Counted from the stretch's first letter, positions 6,871 through 16,637 are shown. The stretch: DNA of 64,000 nucleotides from Sphingomonas aquatilis (GCF_014196115.1 NZ_JACIDB010000001.1:868001-932000); one strand, 5' to 3'. A program made the numbers and translations. The notes: generated by a model from the sequence alone, not told the origin.

Positions 6871-9408
6871 TCAGCGGGCCAGCGTCCGTAGTACGGGCAT
6901 CTGTTTGCCGGTCAGCGTTACCGTCTTGCTCTCGCCCGGCAGCAGGTCGAAGCCGCTGTCGCTTGCCTGGCCGGGTGTATCGCCCATGTCGACCATCACC
7001 GCGCGGGCGAGGTTCTTTGCGGTGATCGTCAGGTCGTTGCCCGAGCGGCGCATGGTCAGGCCCGGATCGGGATAGGCCATGTCCTTCGGCACGAGGCGTT
7101 CGACGATCGTGCGGCTGACGGCCTTGCCGCCGACGATCAATTCGGCGACGGCATAGCTCTTCGCCGGATCGGCGCTGCCGAACAGGTCGGCGTCGGACAG
7201 CGTCGCGACATTGGTCGACGACAGCGGCGCGAGCGTCGCGTCGGCTTCGCGCACGCCCAGCGTCGCGCCGGTCATGTCGCGTACCGTCACGCGCCAGTGC
7301 GCGGGGATGGCGCCGGTCGCGTCCGACACCAGCACGACGCGGGTCGCGCCATTGCGATGTTCGGCAACGATCGCCTGGGGCGCGAAGAAGCGCTTCGCCT
7401 GATATTGCAGCAGCTTCCACTGGCCGAGATGGTCGATGCTCGCCCAGCTGATCGACGGCCAGACGTCGTTCAATTGCCAGAACAACGAGCCCATCGTCAC
7501 CGGGCGGCAGGCGCGATGGTGGCGCGCGGCGAGGTCGATCGCCTGCGCCTGATTGACCTGCGTGAGGTAGACGAAGTCGGCGAAATCCTTGGGGGCACGC
7601 AGGCGCTGGTCGAGGTAAAGCTTCAGGCGGGCGTTGCCCTCGCCGGCCAGGAACTTCTGGTGCGCCTTCATCACCGGGCTTTCGGGGTCGAGCGTTCCCT
7701 TCCCGGCGAACAGGCGGATCGTTGCCATGGTCGGCATCGACTGGAAGCCATATTCGCTCATGAAGCGCGGGCAGCTGTCGAGATAATTCTCGACCGGCTT
7801 CGATCCCGACCACACGTCCCAGAAATGGCGGTCGCCATTGGCGTCGGTATCCACGGGGCCTTCGTAATCGGTCGAGGGTGAACCGGGCATATAGGGCGTG
7901 CCGGGGCTGTTGCGCGTCACCGCAGCGCGCAGCACGCGGTCGAACAGCACGGCCATGCCGGCGCCGATCCGTTCCTGCTCGTCGGCGCCAACCGCCTTCT
8001 TGAACGCCTTGCGGTCGCCCCAGTTTTCCCAGCCCGACAGCACTTCGTTGCCGCCGGCCCAGATCACGATCGAGGGGTGGTCGCCGATCCGCGCGACCTG
8101 TTCGTCGGCTTCGGCGGCGACATTGGCGCGGAAGGCGGCGTCGGGGGGCGTCACCGATCCGCCGAACATGAAGTCCTGCCACACCATGATGCCCATCCGA
8201 TCGGCGGCGGCGTAGAAGGCGTCGTCGAGATAATAGCCGCCGCCCCAGATGCGGACCATATTCATGTTCGCGTCGCGCGCTGCCTTCAGCAGCGCTTCGG
8301 GTTCGGCCGGGTCGACGCGGGCGGGGAAGCTGTCGAACGGAATGACGTTCGCGCCCTTGGCGAAGATCGGCGTTCCGTTGACGACGAAGCCGAACGCGCC
8401 TTGCCTGCGGTCGAGCGTGACGGTGCGCAGGCCGATGGAGCGCGTCTGCGTGTCGCCGTCGAAGGTGGTGGCGACGGTGTAGAGCGGCTGCGCGCCATAG
8501 CCGACCGGCTGCCAGCGCTGCGGCCGCGGTATGGTCAGCGGGATCGCGACCGGGTTTTCGCCCGGGGCGAGCGTGACGGTCGCCTGGCCGGTCTGGCGGC
8601 TGCCGTCCGGGCCGGTGACGGTGGCGGTGAGCGTGACCTGCTTGCTGGTATCCGCGACCACGGTGGCGTGCGCGGTCACGCGCGCCTCGGCATCGTTCAG
8701 CGCGTCCTGCGCGACGCGGACATGATCGAGGCGGGCATCGTCCCACGCCTCCAGCTTGACCGACCGCCAGATGCCGTCGGCGACGAGACGGGGACCCCAG
8801 TCCCAGCCGTACTGATATTTGGGCTTGCGGATATAGGGGCTGGTCTGCACGCCCTTGGGCTCGTCGCCGAACGCGCTGTCATATTCGCCAGGCAGCGGGT
8901 GCGCTTCCTTCAGCACCATCGGCTGGAGCGTCTTGATCGGGCTGGCGATGGTGACGAGGATTTCGTTGTCGCCCGCCTTGAGCAGCGGCTTTGCATCGGC
9001 ACGCCAACGGCGGTGGGCATTGTCCGCGGTCAGCAGCGGCTGGCCGTTGACGGTGACGGTCGCGAACGTGTCGAGCCCGTCGAACACGAGGTCGAGGTGC
9101 CGGTGCGCGAGCATCTGCGGCGTGACGGTCAGCGTCTTGCGGTACTGCCACGCCGACAAGCCGGCCCATTGGATCGCGCCTTCATTGGTGCCGATGAAGG
9201 GATCGGGCACGCGTTTCAGGCGGATCAGGTCTTCCTGCACGCTACCCGGCACGCGCGCGGCGAACCAGCGCGCTTCCTTCGGATGTGCCTTGACGGCGGC
9301 GGTGTCGGCGGGGTCGAGCCGCGCCTGCCATGCGCCATCGAGCGGCACCACCTCGCGCGCGGCAAGCGGCGAGGTGGCGAGCAGCAGGGTCAGGAGGGCG
9401 CGCTTCAC
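6871..9408 (-). CDS. GH2 beta-mannosidase, exported
   Basis: An 845-residue family GH2 beta-mannosidase, expected to cut the single beta-1,4-mannose of the N-glycan core from chitobiose. It has an N-terminal signal peptide (MKRALLTLLLATSPLAA), a jelly-roll sugar-binding domain (about 20-190), an immunoglobulin-like domain, and the catalytic barrel. The barrel has the acid/base in AGGNEV (Glu about 455) and the nucleophile in MSEYGFQ (Glu about 552). The NPFIGTNE-like segment near the N-terminus (DPFIGTNEGAIQW) is typical of beta-mannosidases rather than beta-galactosidases. The start ATG overlaps the GH20 stop (ATGA). Confidence 0.92.
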   Translation of the reverse strand: MKRALLTLLLATSPLAAREVVPLDGAWQARLDPADTAAVKAHPKEARWFAARVPGSVQEDLIRLKRVPDPFIGTNEGAIQWAGLSAWQYRKTLTVTPQMLAHRHLDLVFDGLDTFATVTVNGQPLLTADNAHRRWRADAKPLLKAGDNEILVTIASPIKTLQPMVLKEAHPLPGEYDSAFGDEPKGVQTSPYIRKPKYQYGWDWGPRLVADGIWRSVKLEAWDDARLDHVRVAQDALNDAEARVTAHATVVADTSKQVTLTATVTGPDGSRQTGQATVTLAPGENPVAIPLTIPRPQRWQPVGYGAQPLYTVATTFDGDTQTRSIGLRTVTLDRRQGAFGFVVNGTPIFAKGANVIPFDSFPARVDPAEPEALLKAARDANMNMVRIWGGGYYLDDAFYAAADRMGIMVWQDFMFGGSVTPPDAAFRANVAAEADEQVARIGDHPSIVIWAGGNEVLSGWENWGDRKAFKKAVGADEQERIGAGMAVLFDRVLRAAVTRNSPGTPYMPGSPSTDYEGPVDTDANGDRHFWDVWSGSKPVENYLDSCPRFMSEYGFQSMPTMATIRLFAGKGTLDPESPVMKAHQKFLAGEGNARLKLYLDQRLRAPKDFADFVYLTQVNQAQAIDLAARHHRACRPVTMGSLFWQLNDVWPSISWASIDHLGQWKLLQYQAKRFFAPQAIVAEHRNGATRVVLVSDATGAIPAHWRVTVRDMTGATLGVREADATLAPLSSTNVATLSDADLFGSADPAKSYAVAELIVGGKAVSRTIVERLVPKDMAYPDPGLTMRRSGNDLTITAKNLARAVMVDMGDTPGQASDSGFDLLPGESKTVTLTGKQMPVLRTLAR

Positions 9409-11774
9409 TTCGAACCTTCCGTCAGCTGAACCTTGCCCACCGTATAGGAGGGGTCGGTTAGCGGGGAGGTGAACTGGAAGCAGACGTCGCGATCGCCCGT
9501 CATCATCGGCAGCGTGCCCGACAGCGTGAAGCGCTGCGGCGCCGTCTTCGGATCGGGCAGCGGGAAGGCGCCGACCGCGATCGGGTGGGCGGTCTTGTCG
9601 CCGGCCTTTTGCGCGGCAGCGGCGGCGATGCAGCCGATCTGCACAAGCAGCTCGCCATGCGCCGACACATTGTAATGTTCGCGCACCATGCGCTGTTCGT
9701 GCGCGAGGCCGTAATGGCGGGCGAGGCGCACGACCTCGACGCTATAGCCGCGCGCGACGTCGAGCGGCGCGTCGGGGTAGAGCGTGCAGGTGTCGAACAG
9801 GTTGATGTTGTAGACGGGCGCGTCGGCGGTCGCTTCCGAGGTCAACGGCACGCGCAGGCCGAGTGCGCCGGCGGGACAGGCGGCCATGTCCGAACTCGAG
9901 CGCGCGAGCAGGGTTGCGCGCGACGTGTCGAAGCTGCGCACCGCGGCGGTCGGGGCGCCATTCGCGTCGAAGGCGACGGCCTTCACCAGGATGCCGGGCT
10001 TCAGCGTCAACGGCGAGGTGTAGGCGGGTGAGCGTAGCGTCGGCGCGCTGCCGTCGACGGTGTAGCGGATCGTGCCATAGGGGACCTGCGTCGACAGCGC
10101 GAGCGCCACGCTGTTCTTGCGCAGCGCATCGCCGCGCGTGCCGGTGAGGTCGAAGCCAACCGCAAAAGCGCTGTCGGCGACGCGCATGCTGGCGCGGGCC
10201 CAGCGATCGTCCTGGCGTTGCAGGCGGGGGAGGAAGGCGACGAGGTCCGTCGGCCGGTCGCGCTGCACCTTGGGCGACCAGGTGATTTCGGCGAGCGCGC
10301 CGGCGCGCGGGAAGATCAGATGCTGGAGCTGCCCCGGCGTGACGATATATTCGCTCCACAGATTGCCCTGCGCGCCAAGCACGTGGTGCGCCTTGTCGGC
10401 GGCGATGCCCTTGGGCAGCGGGTCGTAGGCATAGACCTGTTGCAGCGTGGTGATGTCGAGCCGGCCGGGCGGCTCGTCGCTGCGGCGGCTCTGCAAGCCG
10501 TTGAGGTAGAGCGGGTTGCCCGGCGACATGACGACGTCATGCCCCATGTTGGCGGCGTCGATCCCGCCCTGTTCGCCGCGCCACGACATGACCGAGGCGG
10601 AGGCGGGCAGGCCGCCCTCCAGGATCTCGTCCCAGCCGATCAGGCGGCGGCCCTTGGACTGGAGGTAGGTGCCGAACTGTTCGATCATCCAGCTTTGCAG
10701 GGCGTTTTCGGTCTTGATGCCCAGCGCCTTCATCTGCGCCTGCACCTCGGGGCTGCGTTCCCACTGGTCCTTGACCGCTTCGTCGCCGCCGAGGTGGATG
10801 TAGGTGCCGGGGAAGATCGTCATCAGCTCGTCGAGCACGTCCTTGACGAAGGCGATGCCCTTCGGCCCCGGATTGAACAGATAGGGCATGATGCCCCAAT
10901 TGTTGCTCACCAGCGGCCGGTCGCCGAGGATGCCGAGCTCCGGATAGGCGGCGACGAGCGCATTGGCGTGGCCGGGCAGGTCGATCTCGGGCACGATGGT
11001 GATGCCGCGCACGCCGGCATAGGCGACCAGCTCCTTCAATTCCGCCTGGGTGTAGAAGCCGCCGACGCGGTCCTTCTCGGTAGGCTGCGGGCCACCCGTC
11101 CAGGGCGGCAGGCGCCAGCCGCCGATGCTGGTGAGCTTGGGGTATTTCTTGATTTCGACACGCCAGCCCTGATCGTCCGTCAGGTGCAGGTGGAGCGTGT
11201 TGAGCTTTACGCTCGCCATCTGGTCGACGATCGCGCGCAGCGCCGGCATGGGCAGGAAGTGACGCGCGGGGTCGATCATCAGCCCGCGCCAGCCGAAGCG
11301 CGGTGCGTCGGTGATGGTCAGCGCAGGCACGGCGACGGGCTTGCCGAACGCCGCATCGGGGCTGAGCAATTGCGCGAGCGTCATCGCGCCATGGACGAGG
11401 CCGCGGTTCCCCGATGCGGCGACGGTGATCCCCTGCGGCGTGACCATGAGGCGATAGGCTTCGTCGCCGGTGACGCTGGCGTCGCGGACGAGGCGGATCG
11501 CGCCGGTGGTGCCGGGGGTGAGAGTGAGGCCGCGCGTGGTGCGGACGTGGTCGGCGAGCAGGCGGGCCGCGGCGGTGGCGCCGGCATCGGTCGCGGCGAT
11601 GCTCGCGCCGTTGGCGACGGTGAAGCTGCCCGTACCGCGGACCACCGATTGCGGCATCGGCAGCAGCGCGAGCGCAGGCTCTGCGCCCGTCTGCGCGATG
11701 GCAGGGGTGGCGGAGGCGAGCAGGGCCAGCGCCGCTCCCCCGACGATGGTTGCGATACCGACGTGCTGCGTCAT
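9405..11774 (-). CDS. GH20 beta-N-acetylhexosaminidase, exported
   Basis: A 789-residue family GH20 exo-beta-hexosaminidase that releases terminal GlcNAc (or GalNAc) and could also split the chitobiose core. It has a signal peptide ending near SATPAIAQ, a GH20b-type N-terminal domain, and the barrel with HLHLTDDQGWRVEIK (about 195). The catalytic Asp-Glu pair is in HLGGDEAV (Asp about 331, Glu about 332). A C-terminal chitobiase-type domain and a roughly 120-residue extension rich in beta-strands follow. It is the first gene of the five-enzyme leftward operon and feeds GlcNAc to the phosphotransferase system encoded further right. A TTGGTATT sequence lies about 25 bases upstream of the start. 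Confidence 0.93.
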   Translation of the reverse strand: MTQHVGIATIVGGAALALLASATPAIAQTGAEPALALLPMPQSVVRGTGSFTVANGASIAATDAGATAAARLLADHVRTTRGLTLTPGTTGAIRLVRDASVTGDEAYRLMVTPQGITVAASGNRGLVHGAMTLAQLLSPDAAFGKPVAVPALTITDAPRFGWRGLMIDPARHFLPMPALRAIVDQMASVKLNTLHLHLTDDQGWRVEIKKYPKLTSIGGWRLPPWTGGPQPTEKDRVGGFYTQAELKELVAYAGVRGITIVPEIDLPGHANALVAAYPELGILGDRPLVSNNWGIMPYLFNPGPKGIAFVKDVLDELMTIFPGTYIHLGGDEAVKDQWERSPEVQAQMKALGIKTENALQSWMIEQFGTYLQSKGRRLIGWDEILEGGLPASASVMSWRGEQGGIDAANMGHDVVMSPGNPLYLNGLQSRRSDEPPGRLDITTLQQVYAYDPLPKGIAADKAHHVLGAQGNLWSEYIVTPGQLQHLIFPRAGALAEITWSPKVQRDRPTDLVAFLPRLQRQDDRWARASMRVADSAFAVGFDLTGTRGDALRKNSVALALSTQVPYGTIRYTVDGSAPTLRSPAYTSPLTLKPGILVKAVAFDANGAPTAAVRSFDTSRATLLARSSSDMAACPAGALGLRVPLTSEATADAPVYNINLFDTCTLYPDAPLDVARGYSVEVVRLARHYGLAHEQRMVREHYNVSAHGELLVQIGCIAAAAAQKAGDKTAHPIAVGAFPLPDPKTAPQRFTLSGTLPMMTGDRDVCFQFTSPLTDPSYTVGKVQLTEGSK

Positions 11775-11794
11775 GCCTGCCCCTTGGTCATGTT

Positions 11795-11811
11795 TTGGTA
11801 TTGCATGTATC
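11795..11811. promoter_or_regulatory. Candidate GntR operator before the GH20 operon
   Basis: The plus-strand sequence TTGGTATTGCATGTATC shares TTGGTATT with the sequence before nagF (21790-21807). TGGTAT also occurs between the TonB receptor and cutC. TGGTAT resembles the half-site of NagR/DasR-type GntR repressors. The position, about 20 bases before the GH20 start, fits repression. Three similar sites in the three expected places is suggestive only. Confidence 0.35.
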
Positions 11812-11859
11812 TTGAAGCAGCATCGTCGCGGCGTCCATGCCCGCGCATCAAAAAGTCAC

Positions 11860-11898
11860 AAAAAAGACCCCGGCGTCGCTGGATAGCGAGCCGGGGTC
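11860..11898 (-). terminator. Intrinsic terminator of the TonB receptor gene
   Basis: On the minus strand a GACCCCGGC stem, continued by paired AGCGA/TCGCT with one bulge, closes on itself and is followed by six T. It begins about 80 bases after the receptor stop and before GH20, so the receptor is probably transcribed apart from the enzymes. Confidence 0.8.
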
Positions 11899-11979
11899 CG
11901 AGGCCGGAGCGCGCAGGGGAGCGCGCTCGCCGGGGAGGAACAGTGCGACGCCGGCCGTCGATCGGCCGGCGCCAATATC

Positions 11980-14757
11980 TTACATGCGGAACGACAAGGC
12001 TGCGGAGAAGGTGCGGCCATTCTTGTAGAAGGCGGTCGGACGATCCGGGGTCGCGTTATACTGACGATAGGTTTCGTCGAGCAGGTTCTGCGCGTTCACG
12101 CTGAGCACGACGCCGTCCAGCAGGTTGAGAGAGGCGGACGCGTCGAGCTGATTGTACGGCGCCACCATCTCGCGCGAGCCGAGGCGGCCGATCGTGCGGA
12201 AATAAGAGGTGCGGTAGTTGTAGCTGACGCGAGCCTGGAACGGACCCTTTTCGAAGTAAGGGATCACGTTGACCGTGTGCTTCGACAGATAAGGCAGATT
12301 CAGCGTCGTGCCCGTGACGTCGACCGACGAGGTGCTGCTATCCTGATAGGAATAGTTCGCCTGCAGGCCGAACCCGCCCCAGATTTCAGCCTGCCCCGAC
12401 ACGAGCACGCCGTTCACCGTCGCCTTCGCGCCGTTGATCGGCTGGCTGACGTTGTACGTGGTGATCCGGTTCTGCAGCGCGTTGAAATAGTCGACGTTCT
12501 GACGGAACGCGATGACGTAGTTCTTGATGTCGCGGCGGAAGAGTTCGACCGCAAGCAGCGTGCCGCTCCGCGGATACCATTCCGCGGTCAGTTCGTAGTT
12601 CACCGACTCGTACGGCTTCAGGTTCGGATTGCCGCCGCCGCCGTCGAGCGTGATGTCGTTGAGCGAGGTCGCGGCAGCCAGATCCTGATAGCGCGGACGC
12701 GAGATCACCTTGGCCACGGCACCGCGCAGAATGACCTTCGGCGAGATCGTCCAGGCAACGTTCGCGCTCGGCAGGAACTTCAGATAGTCGGTCGCGACAC
12801 GGGTCGGGATCGGCTGCGGGTTCGCAACGGCGCTAGGCGTGGTAGCGAAGTTCGACACATCGCGCGTGTACACCAGCCGACCACCAACGTTGCCGCGAAG
12901 CGGACCCTGTTCGAAGTTCGCTTGGACGTAGCTGGCGATCACGGTCTCGCGTACCTTGGTGGACGCGCCGACCTTCGTGACGAGCGGGCTGTTGATCGCA
13001 TTCGCTAGAATGTCGATCACGGCCTGATCCGGCAGGTTCAGATACTTGGTCGCGTTGCCCATGCCGCCGCTGCCGTCGAACGTGCCGTCGGGTGTGGTCA
13101 GCGTCGTTACGCCGAGCTGGTTCGCCGTGCGTGAGGACGTGAGGTAAGTGTTGATCCCGCGAGCGTCCACGCGGTTGACGTGGTCAGTGACCCGCGATCC
13201 GATGAGGATCTGCGTGAGCGGGCCCAACGCGACGGGCACGGTGGCGTCGTACCCGCCAAAAATGTCGCGGTCGGTCGTCACGCTGTAATCGAGCCCCCCG
13301 ATCTGGGCGCCGACAAGCTGCTTGCCATTGATGATGAGCGGACGCCCCTCGATCTGGGCAGGGTTGTTATTGGGGTTGGTGAAATAATTCGCGGGGTTGG
13401 TCAGGTCGCCGGTGAAGTTGACCGTCGCCGAGTCCGGCGTGAACGCATAGCTGTAAGGCAGCTTGGTCTGGACGTTGAAGAGATATTCCGGATTGCGCCC
13501 ACCGGTTGCCTTCGACCAGCCGCCCGCGAAGGCGATCTTGGCGCCATTGTCGCCTTCCCAATCGGCGAACAGATTGACGTTGTCGGTCTTCAGCTTCGTC
13601 CGGCGGACCAGCGTGTCGAGCTGTGCGCTCTGATTGGGAGCGGCGCCGAACGTCGCGCCAGTAACCACGCCGTTGCTCACCGTCGCTGATTGCAGCACGC
13701 TGCCGGTCCATGCGCCGGGGATCGTGTACATCGACTGGCTATAATTGTTGTAGTTGCCGTCGATGTGCAGGCCGTTCAGCGTGAACGTCAGGTCAGGACG
13801 CGGCCGATACTGGACGGTGCCGGTGACGCTGGCGCGCTGGCGCTGCTGCTGGAAATAGGCATAGTTGATGCCGAACGGCGAGGTCGCCTTATACAGGTCG
13901 GCGATCGTGCCGCCGTTGATCGTAGCGCCCTGGCTCTTCAGGCTCAGCGTGCCGTTGGTGCAGTTGACGAACGGGCTGTTGTAAGGGCACGCGCCCGTAC
14001 CGTTCGGAGCGACATTGTCGTAGCCGAAGAATTCGACGCCCGCGCGGGTCAGGTTCTGCTTGTCGTAGGTGGCTGCGACCAGGATGCCGAACGTCTCGTC
14101 GGCATTCTTCCAGCTATAGAGGCCGGACGCGCGAACATTGCCCTTGTTGGAACGGTCGTTGTACGAATAGCCGCCCGAGGCGAAGATCGCATTGGCTGCC
14201 AAGTCGAGCGGACGGCGGGTGCGGACGATCACGGTGCCGCCCAGGCTGCCTTCCTCGATACGCGCTTCCGGCGACTTGTAGACTTCCAGCCGGTCGACCA
14301 GTTCCGGTGCCAGCAGCGAATAGTTGAAGGTGCGGCTCGACGGATCGTTGTCGTTGCCACCCCAGTCTGCCGAGGCAAGCGCGTGGCCGTCCAGCAGCAT
14401 GCGGTTGAGCGCCGGATCGGTGCCGAGAATCGCGACCTTCTCGCCTTCGCCAAAGCGACGGTCGATGCTGACGCCCGGGATGTGTGAGAGCGATTCCGCG
14501 ACGTTACGGTCGGGGAACTTGCCGACGTCTTCCGCGGTGATCACGTCGACAACGGCGTTGGCGTTCCGCTTGACGTTGATGGCTTCGCGCAGCGACCCGC
14601 GATAACCGGTGACGACAATGTCGTCGCCCGCGGCGTCGGTCTGGCCCGAGGTCTGGGTGCTTCCCGTCGGCGTAGCGGTCGGCGCTTCCTGTGCGTGGGC
14701 GCTGCCGGCGAATCCGGCAAGAATGGTGGAGACGAGGATCACGTGGCGCAGGCGCAT
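11980..14757 (-). CDS. TonB-dependent outer-membrane receptor
   Basis: A 925-residue receptor of the long Caulobacter/sphingomonad type. It has a signal peptide ending GSAHAQ, and a TonB-box-like DDIVVTGYR (about 48-56). The plug domain carries DVGKFPDRNVAESLSHIPG, and a 22-strand barrel ends in a C-terminal aromatic-polar pattern closing AALSFRM. Such receptors import large or scarce ligands across the outer membrane using TonB energy. The context points to N-glycan fragments, glycopeptides or chito-oligosaccharides. No surface SusD-like lipoprotein is present, as expected outside Bacteroidetes. It is single-gene, followed by its own terminator, and divergent from cutC. Substrate is inferred from neighbours only. 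Confidence 0.9.
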   Translation of the reverse strand: MRLRHVILVSTILAGFAGSAHAQEAPTATPTGSTQTSGQTDAAGDDIVVTGYRGSLREAINVKRNANAVVDVITAEDVGKFPDRNVAESLSHIPGVSIDRRFGEGEKVAILGTDPALNRMLLDGHALASADWGGNDNDPSSRTFNYSLLAPELVDRLEVYKSPEARIEEGSLGGTVIVRTRRPLDLAANAIFASGGYSYNDRSNKGNVRASGLYSWKNADETFGILVAATYDKQNLTRAGVEFFGYDNVAPNGTGACPYNSPFVNCTNGTLSLKSQGATINGGTIADLYKATSPFGINYAYFQQQRQRASVTGTVQYRPRPDLTFTLNGLHIDGNYNNYSQSMYTIPGAWTGSVLQSATVSNGVVTGATFGAAPNQSAQLDTLVRRTKLKTDNVNLFADWEGDNGAKIAFAGGWSKATGGRNPEYLFNVQTKLPYSYAFTPDSATVNFTGDLTNPANYFTNPNNNPAQIEGRPLIINGKQLVGAQIGGLDYSVTTDRDIFGGYDATVPVALGPLTQILIGSRVTDHVNRVDARGINTYLTSSRTANQLGVTTLTTPDGTFDGSGGMGNATKYLNLPDQAVIDILANAINSPLVTKVGASTKVRETVIASYVQANFEQGPLRGNVGGRLVYTRDVSNFATTPSAVANPQPIPTRVATDYLKFLPSANVAWTISPKVILRGAVAKVISRPRYQDLAAATSLNDITLDGGGGNPNLKPYESVNYELTAEWYPRSGTLLAVELFRRDIKNYVIAFRQNVDYFNALQNRITTYNVSQPINGAKATVNGVLVSGQAEIWGGFGLQANYSYQDSSTSSVDVTGTTLNLPYLSKHTVNVIPYFEKGPFQARVSYNYRTSYFRTIGRLGSREMVAPYNQLDASASLNLLDGVVLSVNAQNLLDETYRQYNATPDRPTAFYKNGRTFSAALSFRM

Positions 14758-14904
14758 AGGCTGTTCCCTGAATATGGAACACGCCCGGCCGCATGCCCCC
14801 CCTTATGTTCCCAGCTGCCGCAAAGCCGGCGACAGTGCAGCGACGGCGAAACAGTTACGCGTTTCCTGCTCGTTGCTGCTGCGTTGCTACATATCCAATA
14901 AAGC

Positions 14905-14940
14905 CCAAATGGTATATATAAAAACTGTAACATTTATTTT
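14905..14940. promoter_or_regulatory. AT-rich control region between TonB receptor and cutC
   Basis: This is the most AT-rich stretch in region 1. It contains TGGTATATATA (14910-14920) and CTGTAACAT (14925-14933). The reverse complement of the latter, ATGTTACAG, is found exactly at 21768-21776 before nagF, in the same orientation relative to the receptor transcript. It probably holds the receptor promoter and a regulator site. No -35/-10 pair can be assigned with confidence. Confidence 0.35.
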
Positions 14941-15028
14941 GGTAGGGTAGCTGACCTATTGTGTCGTTTCGCTCTCGTACGATCAGCCGTTTAGGGTGAA
15001 ACGCCGTTCCAAAGGAGATTTCGGGGTG

Positions 15029-15799
15029 ATGGTATCGCAAACAGTGGAGCGCTCCCGAGTCGCGCTGGAAATCTGCGTCGAATCGGCGGTGGGCGCGGCG
15101 GCGGCGATCCGCGGGGGATGTGACCGGATCGAGCTGTGCAGTGCGCTGGCGCTCGGTGGGCTGACGCCGTCGGCGGGGTTGGTCGCGGAGGTCCTCGCGC
15201 TGGCGGTGCCAGCGGGTGTGCCCGTGCGGGCGATGGTGCGGCCGCGGGCGGGCGGGTTCGACTATGACGCCGACGATCTGGCGCTGGCGTTGGCCGACGC
15301 GCGTGCTCTCGTCGCGGCCGGGGTTCAGGGGCTGGTGTTTGGCGCGACGGCGGGTGCAACGCTTGCGGAGCAGGCGATGCAGGCCTGGATCGCGGGGCTT
15401 GGCGAGGATTGCCCGCCGCTCACCTTGCACCGGGCGATCGATGTCGTGGCCGACCCGGTAGCCGCGGTCGATGTGGCGGTTTCGTTGGGGTTCGACCATG
15501 TGCTGACCTCCGGCGGCGCGCGCACCGCGATGGAGGGGGCGGCGACGATCGCGGCGATGGTTGCGCGCGCGGCGGGGCGTTGCACGATCATGGCGGGGGC
15601 GGGGGTGGCGTCCGACACGGCAGCCGCGCTGCTGGATGCGACCAATGCGGGCGCGCTGCACGGCTCGGCCAGCGATCCTGCGCCGACAGTGGAGCAGGAT
15701 CGCTTTGGCTTCGGTCCGCTGCCGCGCCAGACCAATGCCAATAGAGTCGCAGCGCTGCGACAGGCGATTGACGACAAGTCCAATCTAAGACAATTGTAG
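15029..15799 (+). CDS. cutC: CutC family protein
   Basis: A 256-residue TIM-barrel protein of the CutC family. Recognisable stretches are LEICVES, GGCDRIELCSAL, GGLTPSAG, MVRPRAGGFDY and LTSGGARTA. CutC was named for copper tolerance in E. coli, but many homologues sit beside sugar genes and an unrecognised enzymatic role is likely. Here it opens the rightward GlcNAc arm. ATG 15029 was chosen because AAAGGAG (15011-15017) lies at a workable distance. GTG 15026 is equally possible, and GTG 14996 would put the Shine-Dalgarno inside the gene. The real function in this pathway is unknown. Confidence 0.82.
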   Translation: MVSQTVERSRVALEICVESAVGAAAAIRGGCDRIELCSALALGGLTPSAGLVAEVLALAVPAGVPVRAMVRPRAGGFDYDADDLALALADARALVAAGVQGLVFGATAGATLAEQAMQAWIAGLGEDCPPLTLHRAIDVVADPVAAVDVAVSLGFDHVLTSGGARTAMEGAATIAAMVARAAGRCTIMAGAGVASDTAAALLDATNAGALHGSASDPAPTVEQDRFGFGPLPRQTNANRVAALRQAIDDKSNLRQL

Positions 15800-15805
15800 C
15801 GCAAG

Positions 15806-15838
15806 GTGCCACTGGCGCCGGTCCGCGTAGCGTGGCAC
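15806..15838. promoter_or_regulatory. Inverted repeat before the GntR regulator
   Basis: GTGCCAC (15806-15812) and GTGGCAC (15832-15838) form a perfect 7-base inverted repeat in the 78-base gap between cutC and the GntR gene. It could be an operator, or a weak hairpin between two cotranscribed genes. There is no T-run, so it is not an intrinsic terminator. Confidence 0.3.
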
Positions 15839-15877
15839 GCCTGATGCCGAAGACGCTTGCGGAAAAGGGGATCGACG

Positions 15878-16615
15878 ATGAGTTTCATGAGCAAGGTGGG
15901 GCGGTTCCGCGCTGAAAATCCCTCGCCGCTCTATCTCCAGCTGCAACAGCTGATCCGTGACGCGATCGCCACGGACGTCATCACGCGCGGCGATGCGATC
16001 CCCGCGGAGCGCGATCTGGCGGTCGAATATGGCGTGTCGCGCATCACGGTGCGCAAGGCGATCGAGGGGCTGGTCGAGGAAGGCCTGCTGACCCGCCGTC
16101 GCGGCGCGGGGACGTTCGTTGCCGGGCGCGTCGAGAAGAATTTCAGCAAATTGTCGTCTTTTTCGGAAGATATGGTCGCGCGCGGGCGCGTGCCGTCGAG
16201 CGCGTGGATTTCGCGTGCGGCCGGCATCGTGTCGCCCGAGGAATCGATGGCGTTGGCGCTGTCGCCCAGCGCGCCGGTCTATCGCTTCCAGCGGCTGCGC
16301 TTCGCCGACGAGGTGCCGATGGCGCTGGAGCTGTCGACGATCGCCGGCTTCTGCCTGCCGTCGGTCGATGCGGTCGATGCCTCGCTGTACACGGCGCTGA
16401 CCGAGGCGGGGCATCGCCCGGTCCGCGCGTTGCAGCGGCTGCGCGCGGTGCCGTTCGGCGGCGATCATGCGCGCATGCTGGGCGTCGATCCCGGCTCGCC
16501 CGGGCTGCTGATCGAGCGGCGCGCCTTCCTGCGCGACGGCCGCGCGGTCGAATTCACCCGATCCTATTACCGCGGCGACAGCTACGATTTCGTGGCCGAG
16601 CTCGCCGACACCTGA
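15878..16615 (+). CDS. nagQ: GntR/HutC-family regulator of GlcNAc genes
   Basis: A 245-residue regulator with an N-terminal winged helix (PLYLQLQQLIRDAI, then SRITVRKAIEGLVEEGLL and RRRGAGTFV) and a C-terminal UTRA effector domain. That is the HutC branch, which includes NagQ/NagR/DasR. These repressors sense GlcNAc-6-P or GlcN-6-P and control GlcNAc catabolic genes. ATG 15878 follows GGAAAAGGGG; a TTG 21 bases earlier would lack a ribosome site. It sits between cutC and the deaminase gene, 22 bases before the latter, and probably controls both arms of the locus. The symbol is by role and family, not by close recognition. Confidence 0.85.
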   Translation: MSFMSKVGRFRAENPSPLYLQLQQLIRDAIATDVITRGDAIPAERDLAVEYGVSRITVRKAIEGLVEEGLLTRRRGAGTFVAGRVEKNFSKLSSFSEDMVARGRVPSSAWISRAAGIVSPEESMALALSPSAPVYRFQRLRFADEVPMALELSTIAGFCLPSVDAVDASLYTALTEAGHRPVRALQRLRAVPFGGDHARMLGVDPGSPGLLIERRAFLRDGRAVEFTRSYYRGDSYDFVAELADT

Positions 16616-16637
16616 TCCTTAGCGAAGGGCGCTTGCT

